Shown: one piece after another, positions 40,004 through 47,609 of the stretch | Numbering within the stretch: the first letter of the stretch is position 1 | How the letters are laid out: every line of letters begins with the position of its first letter | Origin: Pseudomonas fluorescens | GTDB taxonomy: Bacteria; Pseudomonadota; Gammaproteobacteria; Pseudomonadales; Pseudomonadaceae | Length of the DNA stretch: 64,000 nt | NCBI RefSeq assembly: GCF_002837185.1 | Contig: NZ_KZ478002.1 | Coordinates: 1-64,000 of the forward strand | Direction of reading: 5' to 3' | The notes under the pieces: generated by a model | Database searches by the model: none | The model's input: only the letters and a program-made list of their open reading frames with translations | Told to the model about the DNA's origin: nothing | Made by a program: the position numbers and the translations under genes

Positions 40004-40787
40004 AATGAACGATCAGCAAGTTGCGGGGCTGGCCGCCGCCATCTGCGCAACCGCCGAGGCCATGGGTCAGGAAATGAACCCAGGCACTGCCGCGATGATG
40101 GCCGAAGACCTCTGCGCCTACCAGGTACCCGTTGTCAAAGCCGCATTGAAGTCCTGCCGCTTCGAAGTGAAGGGCAAGCTGGCTATGGCCGACATCCTGC
40201 AGCGTGTCCAGACCTCCGACGGCCGCCCTGGGAAGGACGAGGCCTGGGCAATTGCAATGACCACCAATGACGAATATGAAACCGTGGTGCTGACCGACGA
40301 GATCCAACTGGCACTGGCTGCCGCGAAACCCATCCTGGATGGCGGCGACAAAATTGGCGCGCGCATGGCGTTCATCGACGCCTACCAGCGTTTCGTGAGC
40401 CAGGCCCGCGAGGATGCGAAGGCCGTCAACTGGCACGTTTCGGTCGGCTTTGACGCCAACCGCCGAATCCAGGCTGTCACCAAGGCCATGGAGCTGAAGC
40501 GCATTCCTCGCGAGCACGCCCAGAAGCACCTGGCGGACCTGAGTATCGAGCCCGTCACGGAAGATGGCCGCGCGATTGCGGGTTTGCTTACTGGCACCGT
40601 TACTCGGCCAGCGCCGGCGCTTCGCCAGAAGCTTGAGTTGGTGAAGTCATCGATGCTGAAGATGCGCACCGCCAGCGCCGAGAAAAAAGACGAGATGCGC
40701 ATTGAAGCGGCCAATGAGCTGGCAGATCGCCGGGCGTTCCTTATCAAGCAGGCCCGAGAGTTGGAAGAGAAGAGGGCGGCGCAATGA
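39990..40787 (+). CDS. Phage replication-region protein
   Basis: A 265-residue protein from ATG 39990 (AGGTGA upstream; 39981 GTG less likely). EVKGKLAMADILQRVQTSDG and MELKRIPREHAQKHLADLS are visible; the C-terminal part is a long charged helix. Its place after the O-like gene is that of lambda P, a helicase loader, but no recognised domain supports that. It overlaps both neighbours. Confidence 0.7.
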   Translation: MNTSEMNDQQVAGLAAAICATAEAMGQEMNPGTAAMMAEDLCAYQVPVVKAALKSCRFEVKGKLAMADILQRVQTSDGRPGKDEAWAIAMTTNDEYETVVLTDEIQLALAAAKPILDGGDKIGARMAFIDAYQRFVSQAREDAKAVNWHVSVGFDANRRIQAVTKAMELKRIPREHAQKHLADLSIEPVTEDGRAIAGLLTGTVTRPAPALRQKLELVKSSMLKMRTASAEKKDEMRIEAANELADRRAFLIKQARELEEKRAAQ

Positions 40788-41254
40788 CCGACAAGATCAG
40801 CGTCAACTGCCAGGCCAAGCTCACTGAGGCCATCACATGCCTGACCACCATGTACCGGGACAAGAAGTTTGTAGTGGTCTCCCTGCGCCCAGGCAAGGAC
40901 CGTACGCTCGACCAGAACCGGCTGTGGTTCGGCATGTACAAGCGCATCGCCGAGATGAGCCAGATCGGCGATGCGGCCGACGCCCGCCGTTACTGCAAGC
41001 TGCACTTCGGCGTGCAGATCCTGCTGAACGAGGACGCTGGGTTCCAGGCCGAGTGGTACCGGGTCATGCGTCATCTGCCATACGAAACGAAGCTGGCCAT
41101 GATGGGCGAGTGCCATTTGTTTGGCCCTGATGGCTTCCCGGTGACCAGCCTGTTCAACCGCGCCCAGGGCGTCGCTTACACCGATCGCATCGCCTCCTAT
41201 TTCACAGGCCAGGGTGTGGTTTTCAATGATCTGCTCAGCAAGGAGGCTGCATGA
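40784..41254 (+). CDS. ninB: NinB-like recombination protein
   Basis: A 156-residue protein with FVVVSLRPGKDRTLDQNRLWFG, the RTLDQN core of NinB (lambda Orf). Lambda Orf binds single-stranded DNA and helps load annealing proteins during recombination. Followed directly by ninG with an ATGA overlap, as in many Pseudomonas phages. Length is normal. Confidence 0.82.
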   Translation: MTDKISVNCQAKLTEAITCLTTMYRDKKFVVVSLRPGKDRTLDQNRLWFGMYKRIAEMSQIGDAADARRYCKLHFGVQILLNEDAGFQAEWYRVMRHLPYETKLAMMGECHLFGPDGFPVTSLFNRAQGVAYTDRIASYFTGQGVVFNDLLSKEAA

Positions 41255-41850
41255 TCGCCAAGCAACCCAAACCGAAGAAGTGCAAGAACCCCGCATGCGG
41301 CATCAGCTTCCCGCCGCAGCGCCTGGGCCAAGCCGTATGCAGCCCGAAATGCGGCTTGGCCATCAAGGACGTGAATCAGGCGAAGGCGCGCAAGTCGCTG
41401 GCCCAGGTTAACCGCCGCGAGATCAAAGTCCGTAAGGAGAAGCTGAAGAGTAGGGCGGATCACCTGCGTGAGGCCCAGGCCGCAGTGAATGCGTACGTGC
41501 GCCTTCGCGACGCGTACTTGCCGTGCATCAGTTGCGACTCGGCGCCCAACGACAACGACCTCATGACCGGCAGCCGCTGGGACGCCGGACATTACCGTTC
41601 CGTCGGCGCCTGCCCGGAGCTGCGCTTCGAGCCGCTGAACATCCACCGGCAGTGCGTGAAGTGCAACCGCAACCTGTCCGGCAACGCCGTGGAGTACCGC
41701 ATTCGCCTGGTGGTTCGCATCGGCGCCGAGAAGGTGGCCTGGCTGGAAGGGCAGCATGCGCCCTGCAAGTACACCGTGGAAGAGATCAAGGCCATCAAGG
41801 CCAAGTATCGAGCAATGACCAGAGAACTGAAAAAAGGGGAAGCCGCATGA
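41251..41850 (+). CDS. ninG: NinG recombination protein
   Basis: A 199-residue protein of the NinG (Rap) family: a zinc-finger-like start (CKNPACGISFPP ... CSPKCG), a coiled part and the nuclease end GHYRSVGACPELRFEPLNIH with QCVKCNRNLSGN. NinG/Rap is a structure-specific nuclease cutting branched recombination intermediates. Coupled to neighbours by ATGA overlaps. Confidence 0.92.
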   Translation: MIAKQPKPKKCKNPACGISFPPQRLGQAVCSPKCGLAIKDVNQAKARKSLAQVNRREIKVRKEKLKSRADHLREAQAAVNAYVRLRDAYLPCISCDSAPNDNDLMTGSRWDAGHYRSVGACPELRFEPLNIHRQCVKCNRNLSGNAVEYRIRLVVRIGAEKVAWLEGQHAPCKYTVEEIKAIKAKYRAMTRELKKGEAA

Positions 41851-42524
41851 AGCTGATCAATGCAAGACAGGTGTGGACCGAAGCACAACATGAATCGAAC
41901 GCGTCGATCAGCGCTGTGGCAATCGACAAAGCGCAATCCGCACCGATCAAGAAAGGCCAGCGCATGCGCCGCGCCGAGGCAGTCTTTGCTGCGCTTGGAG
42001 ATGACAAGGAAGAGCGCATCCAGGTTGTGCGGCAGAAGATCAGCATCAGCGAGACGCGCGGGACACCGGTTGGTCGCTCCACCGCCCGCGCCGCTCACCT
42101 GGCGACCATAGGTAAGGTTTTGCGCGCCATAGACACTCTGCCGTTCCAGGTGCAGCAGTTCGGGCACTATCTCTATCACCCAGCGATGAACATGCGGCAC
42201 CTGCTGAATGCGGTGCTGCTGATCACCGCAAAGGCTGCGCTGCCAGACCTGACATCCGCCAAGCGCGTGAAGGCGCAGTACCTGGTTACCCTGGCCCTGC
42301 AATCGTACAAGGGGGAGGTGGCCGGATCTGCCGAGTGGGGGCCGGCGCGGGTCGCTGCCGAGATGAACACCTTCTTCGGCGTTACCATTGACCCAAAGAA
42401 CTGGACGCGCGACTGGCTTGACCTGTGGGAATCCCTGAAAGAAGTGATCAAGGAAGTGGATATTCAGGCACAACAGCCAGTGTGGCAGGTGATTCACGCG
42501 GAAAAAGATCAAGAGGCGGCATAA
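41847..42524 (+). CDS. Possible Q-type late regulator
   Basis: A 225-residue protein from ATG 41847 (ATGA overlap with ninG). It is basic and helical (KKGQRMRRAEAVFAALGDDK ... RSTARAAHLATIGKVLRAID). It is the last gene of the early rightward operon, and a promoter plus terminator follow directly, which is where lambda-like phages keep antiterminator Q. No sequence motif proves this; the call rests on position. Confidence 0.55.
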   Translation: MKLINARQVWTEAQHESNASISAVAIDKAQSAPIKKGQRMRRAEAVFAALGDDKEERIQVVRQKISISETRGTPVGRSTARAAHLATIGKVLRAIDTLPFQVQQFGHYLYHPAMNMRHLLNAVLLITAKAALPDLTSAKRVKAQYLVTLALQSYKGEVAGSAEWGPARVAAEMNTFFGVTIDPKNWTRDWLDLWESLKEVIKEVDIQAQQPVWQVIHAEKDQEAA

Positions 42525-42529
42525 TGATG

Positions 42530-42558
42530 TTGACATGACGGGGTTTTGAGAGTACTTT
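42530..42558 (+). promoter_or_regulatory. Candidate late promoter
   Basis: TTGACA (42530-42535), 17 bases, TACTTT (42553-42558). A perfect -35 and a weak -10. The terminator at 42601 lies about 35-45 bases downstream, the arrangement of a Q-controlled late promoter with a short terminated leader. Confidence 0.55.
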
Positions 42559-42600
42559 TCCCATAGTGCACAAGTAACGCGAAACGCACACGAAACTCTG

Positions 42601-42626
42601 AACCCGGCCACTCGCCGGGTTTTTTT
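42601..42626 (+). terminator. Rho-independent terminator before the LOV kinase gene
   Basis: AACCCGGC-CACTC-GCCGGGTT followed by a run of T. It separates the early region and late promoter from the LOV kinase gene. Confidence 0.88.
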
Positions 42627-42691
42627 CCAGCCGAAAGAAATTTGAGTAGAATCAGTAACTCATACGACTTCTATTTTGGCTGGAGGCATGT

Positions 42692-44287
42692 GTGCCGCAT
42701 AAAGACCTTCGGGTAGACGATAATGTCTCTGCCGATATATCTGACCACCCTAAAGATATTTTTTTCGCTGCTGTTGAAACGACTCGCATGCCGATGATCG
42801 TCACGGACCCCAATTCGCCAAACAACCCGATAATTTTCGCCAATCAAGCTTTTTTGGAGATGACGGGTTACGAGCACGACGAGATTTTTGGCAAAAATTG
42901 TCGTTTTCTCCAAGGGGTGGATACCGATAGGGACGTCGTAACCTCGATCAGGAACGCCATAAAAGCGAAGCAAGAGTTCTCCACTGAGATTCTGAATTAC
43001 AGAAAAGATGGCAGCAGCTTTTGGAACGCGTTGTTCATATCTCCTATTTATAACGAAAAGGGCGATTTGATTTATTTCTTTGCCTCGCAGTTGGACGTGA
43101 GCCGACGACGCGATGCAGAGGAAGGGCTGAGACAAGCTCAGAAAATGGAAGCGCTTGGCCAGCTCACCGGCGGGATCGCGCATGACTTCAACAATCTCCT
43201 CCAGGTCATAGGCGGCTATGTCGATCTAATTGGTAGTGCTGTCGAAAAGCCTGAAGCAAACCTAGAGCGGATCAAAAAGAGCGCTTTCCACGCAAAATCT
43301 GCAGTCGAGAAGGCCAGTACACTGACGAAGCAGCTATTGGCTTTTTCGCGAAAGCAAAAGCTGCAAGGTCGGGTTTTGAATTTAAACACCCTGGTTGGAC
43401 TCGTCGAGCCGCTGATTGAGCGGACATTTGGTAGTGGCGTCAGGATTGAACTTGATCTAGACGATTCGTTACAAAATTGCCGAATCGATCCTACTCAAGC
43501 GGAAATGGCGCTCCTGAATATCTTTATCAATGCGCGCGATGCATTGATAGGTCGTAATAATCCGAAAGTATTCGTTGAAACAAGAAACGTCAGTATTCGA
43601 GACTTGGCCACATCCTACGAAGGACTTTTCCCAGGCTCTTATGTAAGCATATCGGTAACGGACAACGGCATTGGTATGCCTTCAACGATTCGCGATAGGG
43701 TGATGGATCCATTTTTTACCACCAAAGATGAGGGCAAAGGATCTGGATTGGGATTGTCTATGGTTTATGGTTTTGCCAAGCAGTCCGGTGGGGTAGCTCG
43801 GATCTATTCAGAAGAAGGTATTGGCACAACCCTTCGCTTGTACTTCCCTGTTGATACGGCTTCCGTTACGCCCGAGGAGAATAGGCAGAAGTCTGACTAT
43901 GAGGATGGTACTGAAAAGGTCCTGATCGTAGAAGATCGTCCAGACGTTGCTGAGCTAGTTAAGATGGTGCTTGAGGATTACGGGTACACTACTGAAATAT
44001 CGCTGAATGCGCGTGAGGCGTTAAAGCGATACGAAGCCGGCGAAAAGTACGATCTTCTTTTCACAGATTTAATCATGCCTGGTGGTATGAATGGGGTAAT
44101 GCTGGCGAGAGAGGTCAGGAGACGCATGCCGAAGACCAAGGTATTGCTTACTACCGGTTATGCAGAAAACTCCATCGAGCGCACGGATGCAGGTGGATCG
44201 GAATTTGAAGTGATATCGAAGCCGTATCTGCCTCACGACCTCGCTCGTAAAGTCAGGCAGATCCTGGATTCTCCAGGTGGCATTTAA
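42692..44287 (+). CDS. LOV-domain hybrid histidine kinase (blue-light sensor)
   Basis: A 531-residue soluble sensor. Residues about 25-140 form a LOV-type PAS domain with the photochemical signature GKNCRFLQG (Cys70). Then come a histidine kinase dimerisation helix (GGIAHDFNNLL, His164), an ATPase domain with FINARDAL (N-box), DNGIGMP and GKGSGLGLSMVYG, and a C-terminal receiver with Asp459 (LLFTDLIMPGG). All key residues are present. The same order and size is known in the Pseudomonas syringae LOV kinase. GTG start with GGAGG upstream. GC is lower than in neighbouring phage genes and terminators bracket the gene, as for a moron. No separate response regulator is adjacent. Confidence 0.9.
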   Translation: MPHKDLRVDDNVSADISDHPKDIFFAAVETTRMPMIVTDPNSPNNPIIFANQAFLEMTGYEHDEIFGKNCRFLQGVDTDRDVVTSIRNAIKAKQEFSTEILNYRKDGSSFWNALFISPIYNEKGDLIYFFASQLDVSRRRDAEEGLRQAQKMEALGQLTGGIAHDFNNLLQVIGGYVDLIGSAVEKPEANLERIKKSAFHAKSAVEKASTLTKQLLAFSRKQKLQGRVLNLNTLVGLVEPLIERTFGSGVRIELDLDDSLQNCRIDPTQAEMALLNIFINARDALIGRNNPKVFVETRNVSIRDLATSYEGLFPGSYVSISVTDNGIGMPSTIRDRVMDPFFTTKDEGKGSGLGLSMVYGFAKQSGGVARIYSEEGIGTTLRLYFPVDTASVTPEENRQKSDYEDGTEKVLIVEDRPDVAELVKMVLEDYGYTTEISLNAREALKRYEAGEKYDLLFTDLIMPGGMNGVMLAREVRRRMPKTKVLLTTGYAENSIERTDAGGSEFEVISKPYLPHDLARKVRQILDSPGGI

Positions 44288-44351
44288 TTCTTGTTATCTA
44301 TGCATCAATAACCATGCGGCTTTTTAGCTGCTGAATGAAACGAGTCCTTTG

Positions 44352-44379
44352 AAGCCCGACTATCATGTCGGGTTTTTTT
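44352..44379 (+). terminator. Rho-independent terminator after the LOV kinase gene
   Basis: CCCGAC (44355-44360) and GTCGGG (44367-44372) around TATCAT, followed by seven T. It insulates the kinase gene from the lysis genes. Confidence 0.88.
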
Positions 44380-44719
44380 GTGGGGGAAGGATCAAGCTCC
44401 GTCGTTCCCGAGGCTTCCTTCTGTTAGGCCTGGACGCTGATGAGCCAGTAGTGCGGCGCTGGGGGAAAAACCGGCAGCCCGTGCATCCTGATCTCACTGT
44501 GCTTCCGAGGTGGCGCGAGACCAGATTAGCGAGATCGATGCATTTGGGCGTGGACGCTGGAATGGTCTTTGGATGACTGCGGGAAAGACCGCGCACCTAT
44601 TCAGGGCCTCGACATGATCGGGGCCTTTTCGTTTTCGGCTCCACCACACCCATTGCTCCGAGCTAGGAGTGCTGTGTGAGCCGATTCAATTCCCAAACAT
44701 GCCCCACGGAGTCGAGCGC
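44380..44719. other. Intergenic stretch before the holin genes
   Basis: No convincing gene. It contains a second hairpin terminator, GGCCTCGA (44605-44612) and TCGGGGCC (44618-44625) followed by TTTTCGTTTT. A frame of 75 codons covering the first part starts inside the upstream terminator and has no start signal. The conserved look of the stretch could mean a small RNA, but nothing shows it. Confidence 0.5.
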
Positions 44720-45058
44720 ATGGAGTATCTACAGCGCCTGCTCGACAAGATCGACAGGTTCGAATTGTTGATTGCGGGTCTCATTGGGGCTGTCGTTGCG
44801 AGCTGGTGGCATAAGGACGACTTGTCCGACTGGCGCGCTTGGATGGTGTTCTTGGTCACTGGGGTGGCCTGCTCTCTGTACCTGACGAGCATGGTCAGCG
44901 CCTACCTGAATGTCACCGAGCCCAAGATCGTCGCCGGCATCGGTTTCTTGCTGGGCACGTTCGGCGGCTCGCTCCTGGCAGCAATCAACCGAGCCATCAA
45001 AGCCGCTGACCTCTGGGCGCTTATCCGCCAGCGGTTCGGGGGAGGCAATCCACCATGA
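44720..45058 (+). CDS. Holin-like membrane protein
   Basis: A 112-residue protein from ATG 44720 (GGAG upstream). Three membrane segments: LLIAGLIGAVVASWW, WMVFLVTGVACSLYLTSMV and IVAGIGFLLGTFGGSLLAAI, with a charged C-terminus, the class I holin pattern of Pseudomonas phages. It would form the lesion that starts lysis. Followed with a four-base overlap by a second small membrane protein. No endolysin gene is adjacent. Confidence 0.8.
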   Translation: MEYLQRLLDKIDRFELLIAGLIGAVVASWWHKDDLSDWRAWMVFLVTGVACSLYLTSMVSAYLNVTEPKIVAGIGFLLGTFGGSLLAAINRAIKAADLWALIRQRFGGGNPP

Positions 45059-45399
45059 ATCTTGAACTGATCAACTCCATCGCCTGCGGCCTCATCGCGC
45101 TGTGGGCCACCTGGTGCGTACTGAGCGGTAAGGTGAGGGACGGCATTCTTGGCAAGCTGATCTACACCACGATCGCCATCACCGGTTTCGTTGTGTCGGT
45201 GCGCAGCCAGAACATCTTCTTTGGACCGACGACTGCTGGCCTGACGCTGCATGTCGCCCTGGCCCTAGCCGGTGCACGTCACATCTTCATGGTCACGTAC
45301 TGGCAGCGGGTGAAGGTCTGGCTTTGCCGGACGCTGAACTGCGAGCACTGTCTGCACTGTGATAAGGCGCCGGGCGGCATCGAGCGCCGGAGCAAGTAA
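45055..45399 (+). CDS. Second holin or antiholin-like protein
   Basis: A 114-residue protein with three hydrophobic segments (NSIACGLIALWATWCVLSG, LIYTTIAITGFVVSV, TLHVALALAGARHIFMV) and a cysteine-rich, basic tail (LCRTLNCEHCLHCDK). Coupled to the first holin gene. A pair of holin and antiholin is common in phages of this group. It converges on a leftward moron with ten bases between. Confidence 0.75.
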   Translation: MNLELINSIACGLIALWATWCVLSGKVRDGILGKLIYTTIAITGFVVSVRSQNIFFGPTTAGLTLHVALALAGARHIFMVTYWQRVKVWLCRTLNCEHCLHCDKAPGGIERRSK

Positions 45400-45408
45400 T
45401 GGCAGGGC

Positions 45409-45774
45409 CTACCAGCCCCCTGGAAACCACTGTCTGGCAAGGTTCACCGTCACACGCAGTGCATGTTGGCTTTGCTCGCACTCCTGCTGCTGATCTTCGG
45501 GAGTTGCTGGTTTGCGCCACCGAATATTAGCCGTCGAGCCTTTGGCGTAAGTTTGCTCAAATTCGGGGCTGGCTTCTTTGGTAAGGCGCATCGCTTTCGC
45601 ATAGTCAGCTTCAAGGTCATCAGGCAGCGATTCACAAGCCAGTTTGGCCTGCTGATACCTAACGGCATACATGTAGCCGTCAGTTGGGGCTTCGTCGTAG
45701 CTGTAGCGGGATGGCTCCGCAGCAACTGCTGTGCCAGCGAGAAGTAAGGCGGAGAGATACAAGCGTCCGTGCAT
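45409..45774 (-). CDS. Small exported protein (moron)
   Basis: A 121-residue protein with a signal peptide (HGRLYLSALLLAGTAVAAEP), then a helical, charged domain with two cysteines (LACESLP and QECEQS) that could pair. Leftward and lying inside the late region, so it is probably expressed independently in the lysogen. Not recognised. Confidence 0.65.
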   Translation of the reverse strand: MHGRLYLSALLLAGTAVAAEPSRYSYDEAPTDGYMYAVRYQQAKLACESLPDDLEADYAKAMRLTKEASPEFEQTYAKGSTANIRWRKPATPEDQQQECEQSQHALRVTVNLARQWFPGGW

Positions 45775-45826
45775 GGGATCGACGTCTCGAAAAAAATCAA
45801 AGTCGGCGGATTATATCCGGCTGATC

Positions 45827-45862
45827 CGCGCCACGTTTTCGAATGCGCCAAATCGTGGCGCG
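45827..45862. repeat. Dispersed palindrome, copy C
   Basis: CGCGCCACG (45827-45835) and CGTGGCGCG (45854-45862), 9-base arms around 18 bases that begin TTTTCGAA as in the other copies. It lies between two leftward moron genes, in the leader of the exported-protein gene. Confidence 0.85.
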
Positions 45863-45882
45863 AGGTTGGGTGTCATGCTTGG

Positions 45883-46329
45883 CTACGGAAATGTGATATC
45901 AGCCCTAATCAAAGGAAGATTGCTTGCATCGTAGGAGCAATGATAAGAACGCCCATCATCGGTGTCTTTTTTCGTGATTTCTTCGCACTTGAATGACGCA
46001 GTGACGCCGTATTTTGTAGCTCTGAACCCTTTGACCGCTTCCTCAGGGGTAAGCACCGTAACGAGCTCACGATTGAAACTCAGGGTGATATCTGGACCGC
46101 CGAAGACTTCATATTTCTGCGATCGGATACATAGGCTGGCTCCAATCAATTTGCCATTCAGAGTATTTGTGCCACTCGTACACGCTTTCGGTGAAATGAA
46201 GTTGCCAACGCTCATTTTTGCAGTCGGTACTTCAGTTTTTGGCTCCGGCGGGGCGTATGGCCCACTCTGACAGGCTGCCATAAGAGTCGTCGCAGATATT
46301 AGCGCTGCAGCGGTGAGCATTGACTTCAT
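45883..46329 (-). CDS. Prophage lipoprotein (moron)
   Basis: A 148-residue lipoprotein: signal peptide with lipobox TTLMAAC (Cys20), then SGPYAPPEPK as a linker and a beta-rich domain with four cysteines (KACTSG, SLCIRS, FKCEE, YHCSY). Leftward in the late region and AT-richer, so likely lysogen-expressed. Surface lipoproteins from prophages often block entry of related phages; this is an inference. Confidence 0.75.
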   Translation of the reverse strand: MKSMLTAAALISATTLMAACQSGPYAPPEPKTEVPTAKMSVGNFISPKACTSGTNTLNGKLIGASLCIRSQKYEVFGGPDITLSFNRELVTVLTPEEAVKGFRATKYGVTASFKCEEITKKDTDDGRSYHCSYDASNLPLIRADITFP

Positions 46330-46471
46330 TAGGTCAGTATCCTTTGACTGGTGTAGTGCCAGGCAGTCTGGTCACGTTTTACGGATCGGAACGTTAGATC
46401 ATGCTGGCGCGCAGCTTGTAGATCAACAAATTCATGGTGGCCTGAATGACCGTTAAATTGCTGGAGTTCAA

Positions 46472-46699
46472 GTGGGAGGACTGGCGCGACGCCGCCAAGA
46501 CCTGCGCAAGATCGCCGATGACCTGGATGCAGGTGAGCATCCAGAGTGCACTGCAGGCGCCTCGACCCTAATCGGCGCCAAGGGAGAGGTGACGGTGTTC
46601 GGCCTCGGCCCTAAGTGCGACGACCTGCAATGCCTCGGTGCGATGCGCCTGGGCGAGCAGAAGCTGATTGATGTGCTGCTGGATGGAGGGGAAGGTTAG
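46472..46699 (+). CDS. Small phage protein before terminase
   Basis: A 75-residue protein from GTG 46472, with GGAG eight bases upstream: RRRQDLRKIADDLDAGEHP and QCLGAMRLGEQKLIDVLLDG. The codon use is like the neighbouring late genes. Not recognised; the pattern is common in Pseudomonas prophages. Confidence 0.6.
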   Translation: MGGLARRRQDLRKIADDLDAGEHPECTAGASTLIGAKGEVTVFGLGPKCDDLQCLGAMRLGEQKLIDVLLDGGEG

Positions 46700-46730
46700 G
46701 CGTGCCGCAGGTTAATACGGCACTGGTGCA

Positions 46731-46937
46731 TCACTTAACTTTCAGCGCTTCCTGAATCTGATCGGCGTAGTCGCTGAGATTGTTCATTTCGTCCGTCAAA
46801 ATATTACAGTCGGCAGGGGTGTTAGAGGCCTTTGCGTGGATGACTGATAGGGCAGCTGCTACCGCCATAGCTCGTCTATCTTCAGCGCTTTTGACACGAT
46901 TGTTGTAAGTGTTCAGATCGATAAAAGTTTGAGTCAC
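46731..46937 (-). CDS. Small helical phage protein
   Basis: A 68-residue protein from GTG 46937 with AAGGAG upstream (ATG 46964 is possible). Mostly helical (EDRRAMAVAAALSVIHAKAS ... LSDYADQIQEALKVK). Leftward, between two rightward genes. Not recognised. Confidence 0.5.
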   Translation of the reverse strand: MTQTFIDLNTYNNRVKSAEDRRAMAVAAALSVIHAKASNTPADCNILTDEMNNLSDYADQIQEALKVK

Positions 46938-47008
46938 AGTGGCTCTCCTTTGGTTGATCCTCATCAATACCGGCAACGCGCCACTATTTCAAGCATCAGA
47001 GAGACGAT

Positions 47009-47608
47009 ATGACAACCAAGCAACCCGACTGGGAGGCGATCGAGCGCGCCTACCGGGCTGGTTCGCTTTCCATCAGGACTATCGCTGAGCGCCAAGGCGT
47101 GAGCGACACGGCAATCCGGAAGAAAGCCAAGGTTCAAGGATGGGCGAGAGACCTTTCTGACCAGGTGCGTAAAGAGGTTCGCAGCAAGCTGGTTCGCGGA
47201 GAGGTTCGCAACGACCAAGGCGCGAACTGCGAACTTGATGCTGAGATCATCGAAGAGGCCGCCGAGGAAGGAGCCCGGGTGGTTCGCAGCCACAGGCGAG
47301 ACATTCGCAAGGCCACAAACCTTGCGAACCTGTTGATGGATGATCTGCTGTCGACCATCCGGCGCCGCGAAGAGATCGAAGAGGACATCGAGGCCGAGAC
47401 CTCCGAAGACAACAATGGTATGCGCCGCGCCTCAATGCTCGCCGCCGTCTCTCTGCCCAGCAATTCCAAAACACTGTTCCAGCTTTCCTCTGCAATGAAG
47501 AACCTGCAGGTTCTGGAGCGTCAGGCATACAGCCTGGACGAGAAGGAGAAGACGGACGAAGCCGACGAACTCTCGAAGATGATGGACGAACTATCGAAGG
47601 ACGCCTGA
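47009..47608 (+). CDS. Terminase small subunit
   Basis: A 199-residue protein with an N-terminal helix-turn-helix (LSIRTIAERQGVSDTAIRKK) and a long helical oligomerisation part, a typical small terminase. It recognises the packaging site on phage DNA and hands it to the large subunit, whose gene begins right after. No cos site is recognised upstream. Confidence 0.9.
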   Translation: MTTKQPDWEAIERAYRAGSLSIRTIAERQGVSDTAIRKKAKVQGWARDLSDQVRKEVRSKLVRGEVRNDQGANCELDAEIIEEAAEEGARVVRSHRRDIRKATNLANLLMDDLLSTIRRREEIEEDIEAETSEDNNGMRRASMLAAVSLPSNSKTLFQLSSAMKNLQVLERQAYSLDEKEKTDEADELSKMMDELSKDA

Positions 47609-47609
47609 C

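Noticed and set aside
44500..44520. Possible fourth copy of the CGCGCCACG palindrome
   Set aside because: Only a right-arm-like GGTGGCGCGAG is present; no left arm within 40 bases.
44349..44576. 75-codon rightward frame after the LOV kinase
   Set aside because: It begins inside the terminator hairpin and has no ribosome site or recognisable pattern.
46448..46576. 42-codon frame starting MTVKLLEFKW
   Set aside because: It overlaps the 46472 gene in another frame; the latter is longer and better supported by pattern and ribosome site.
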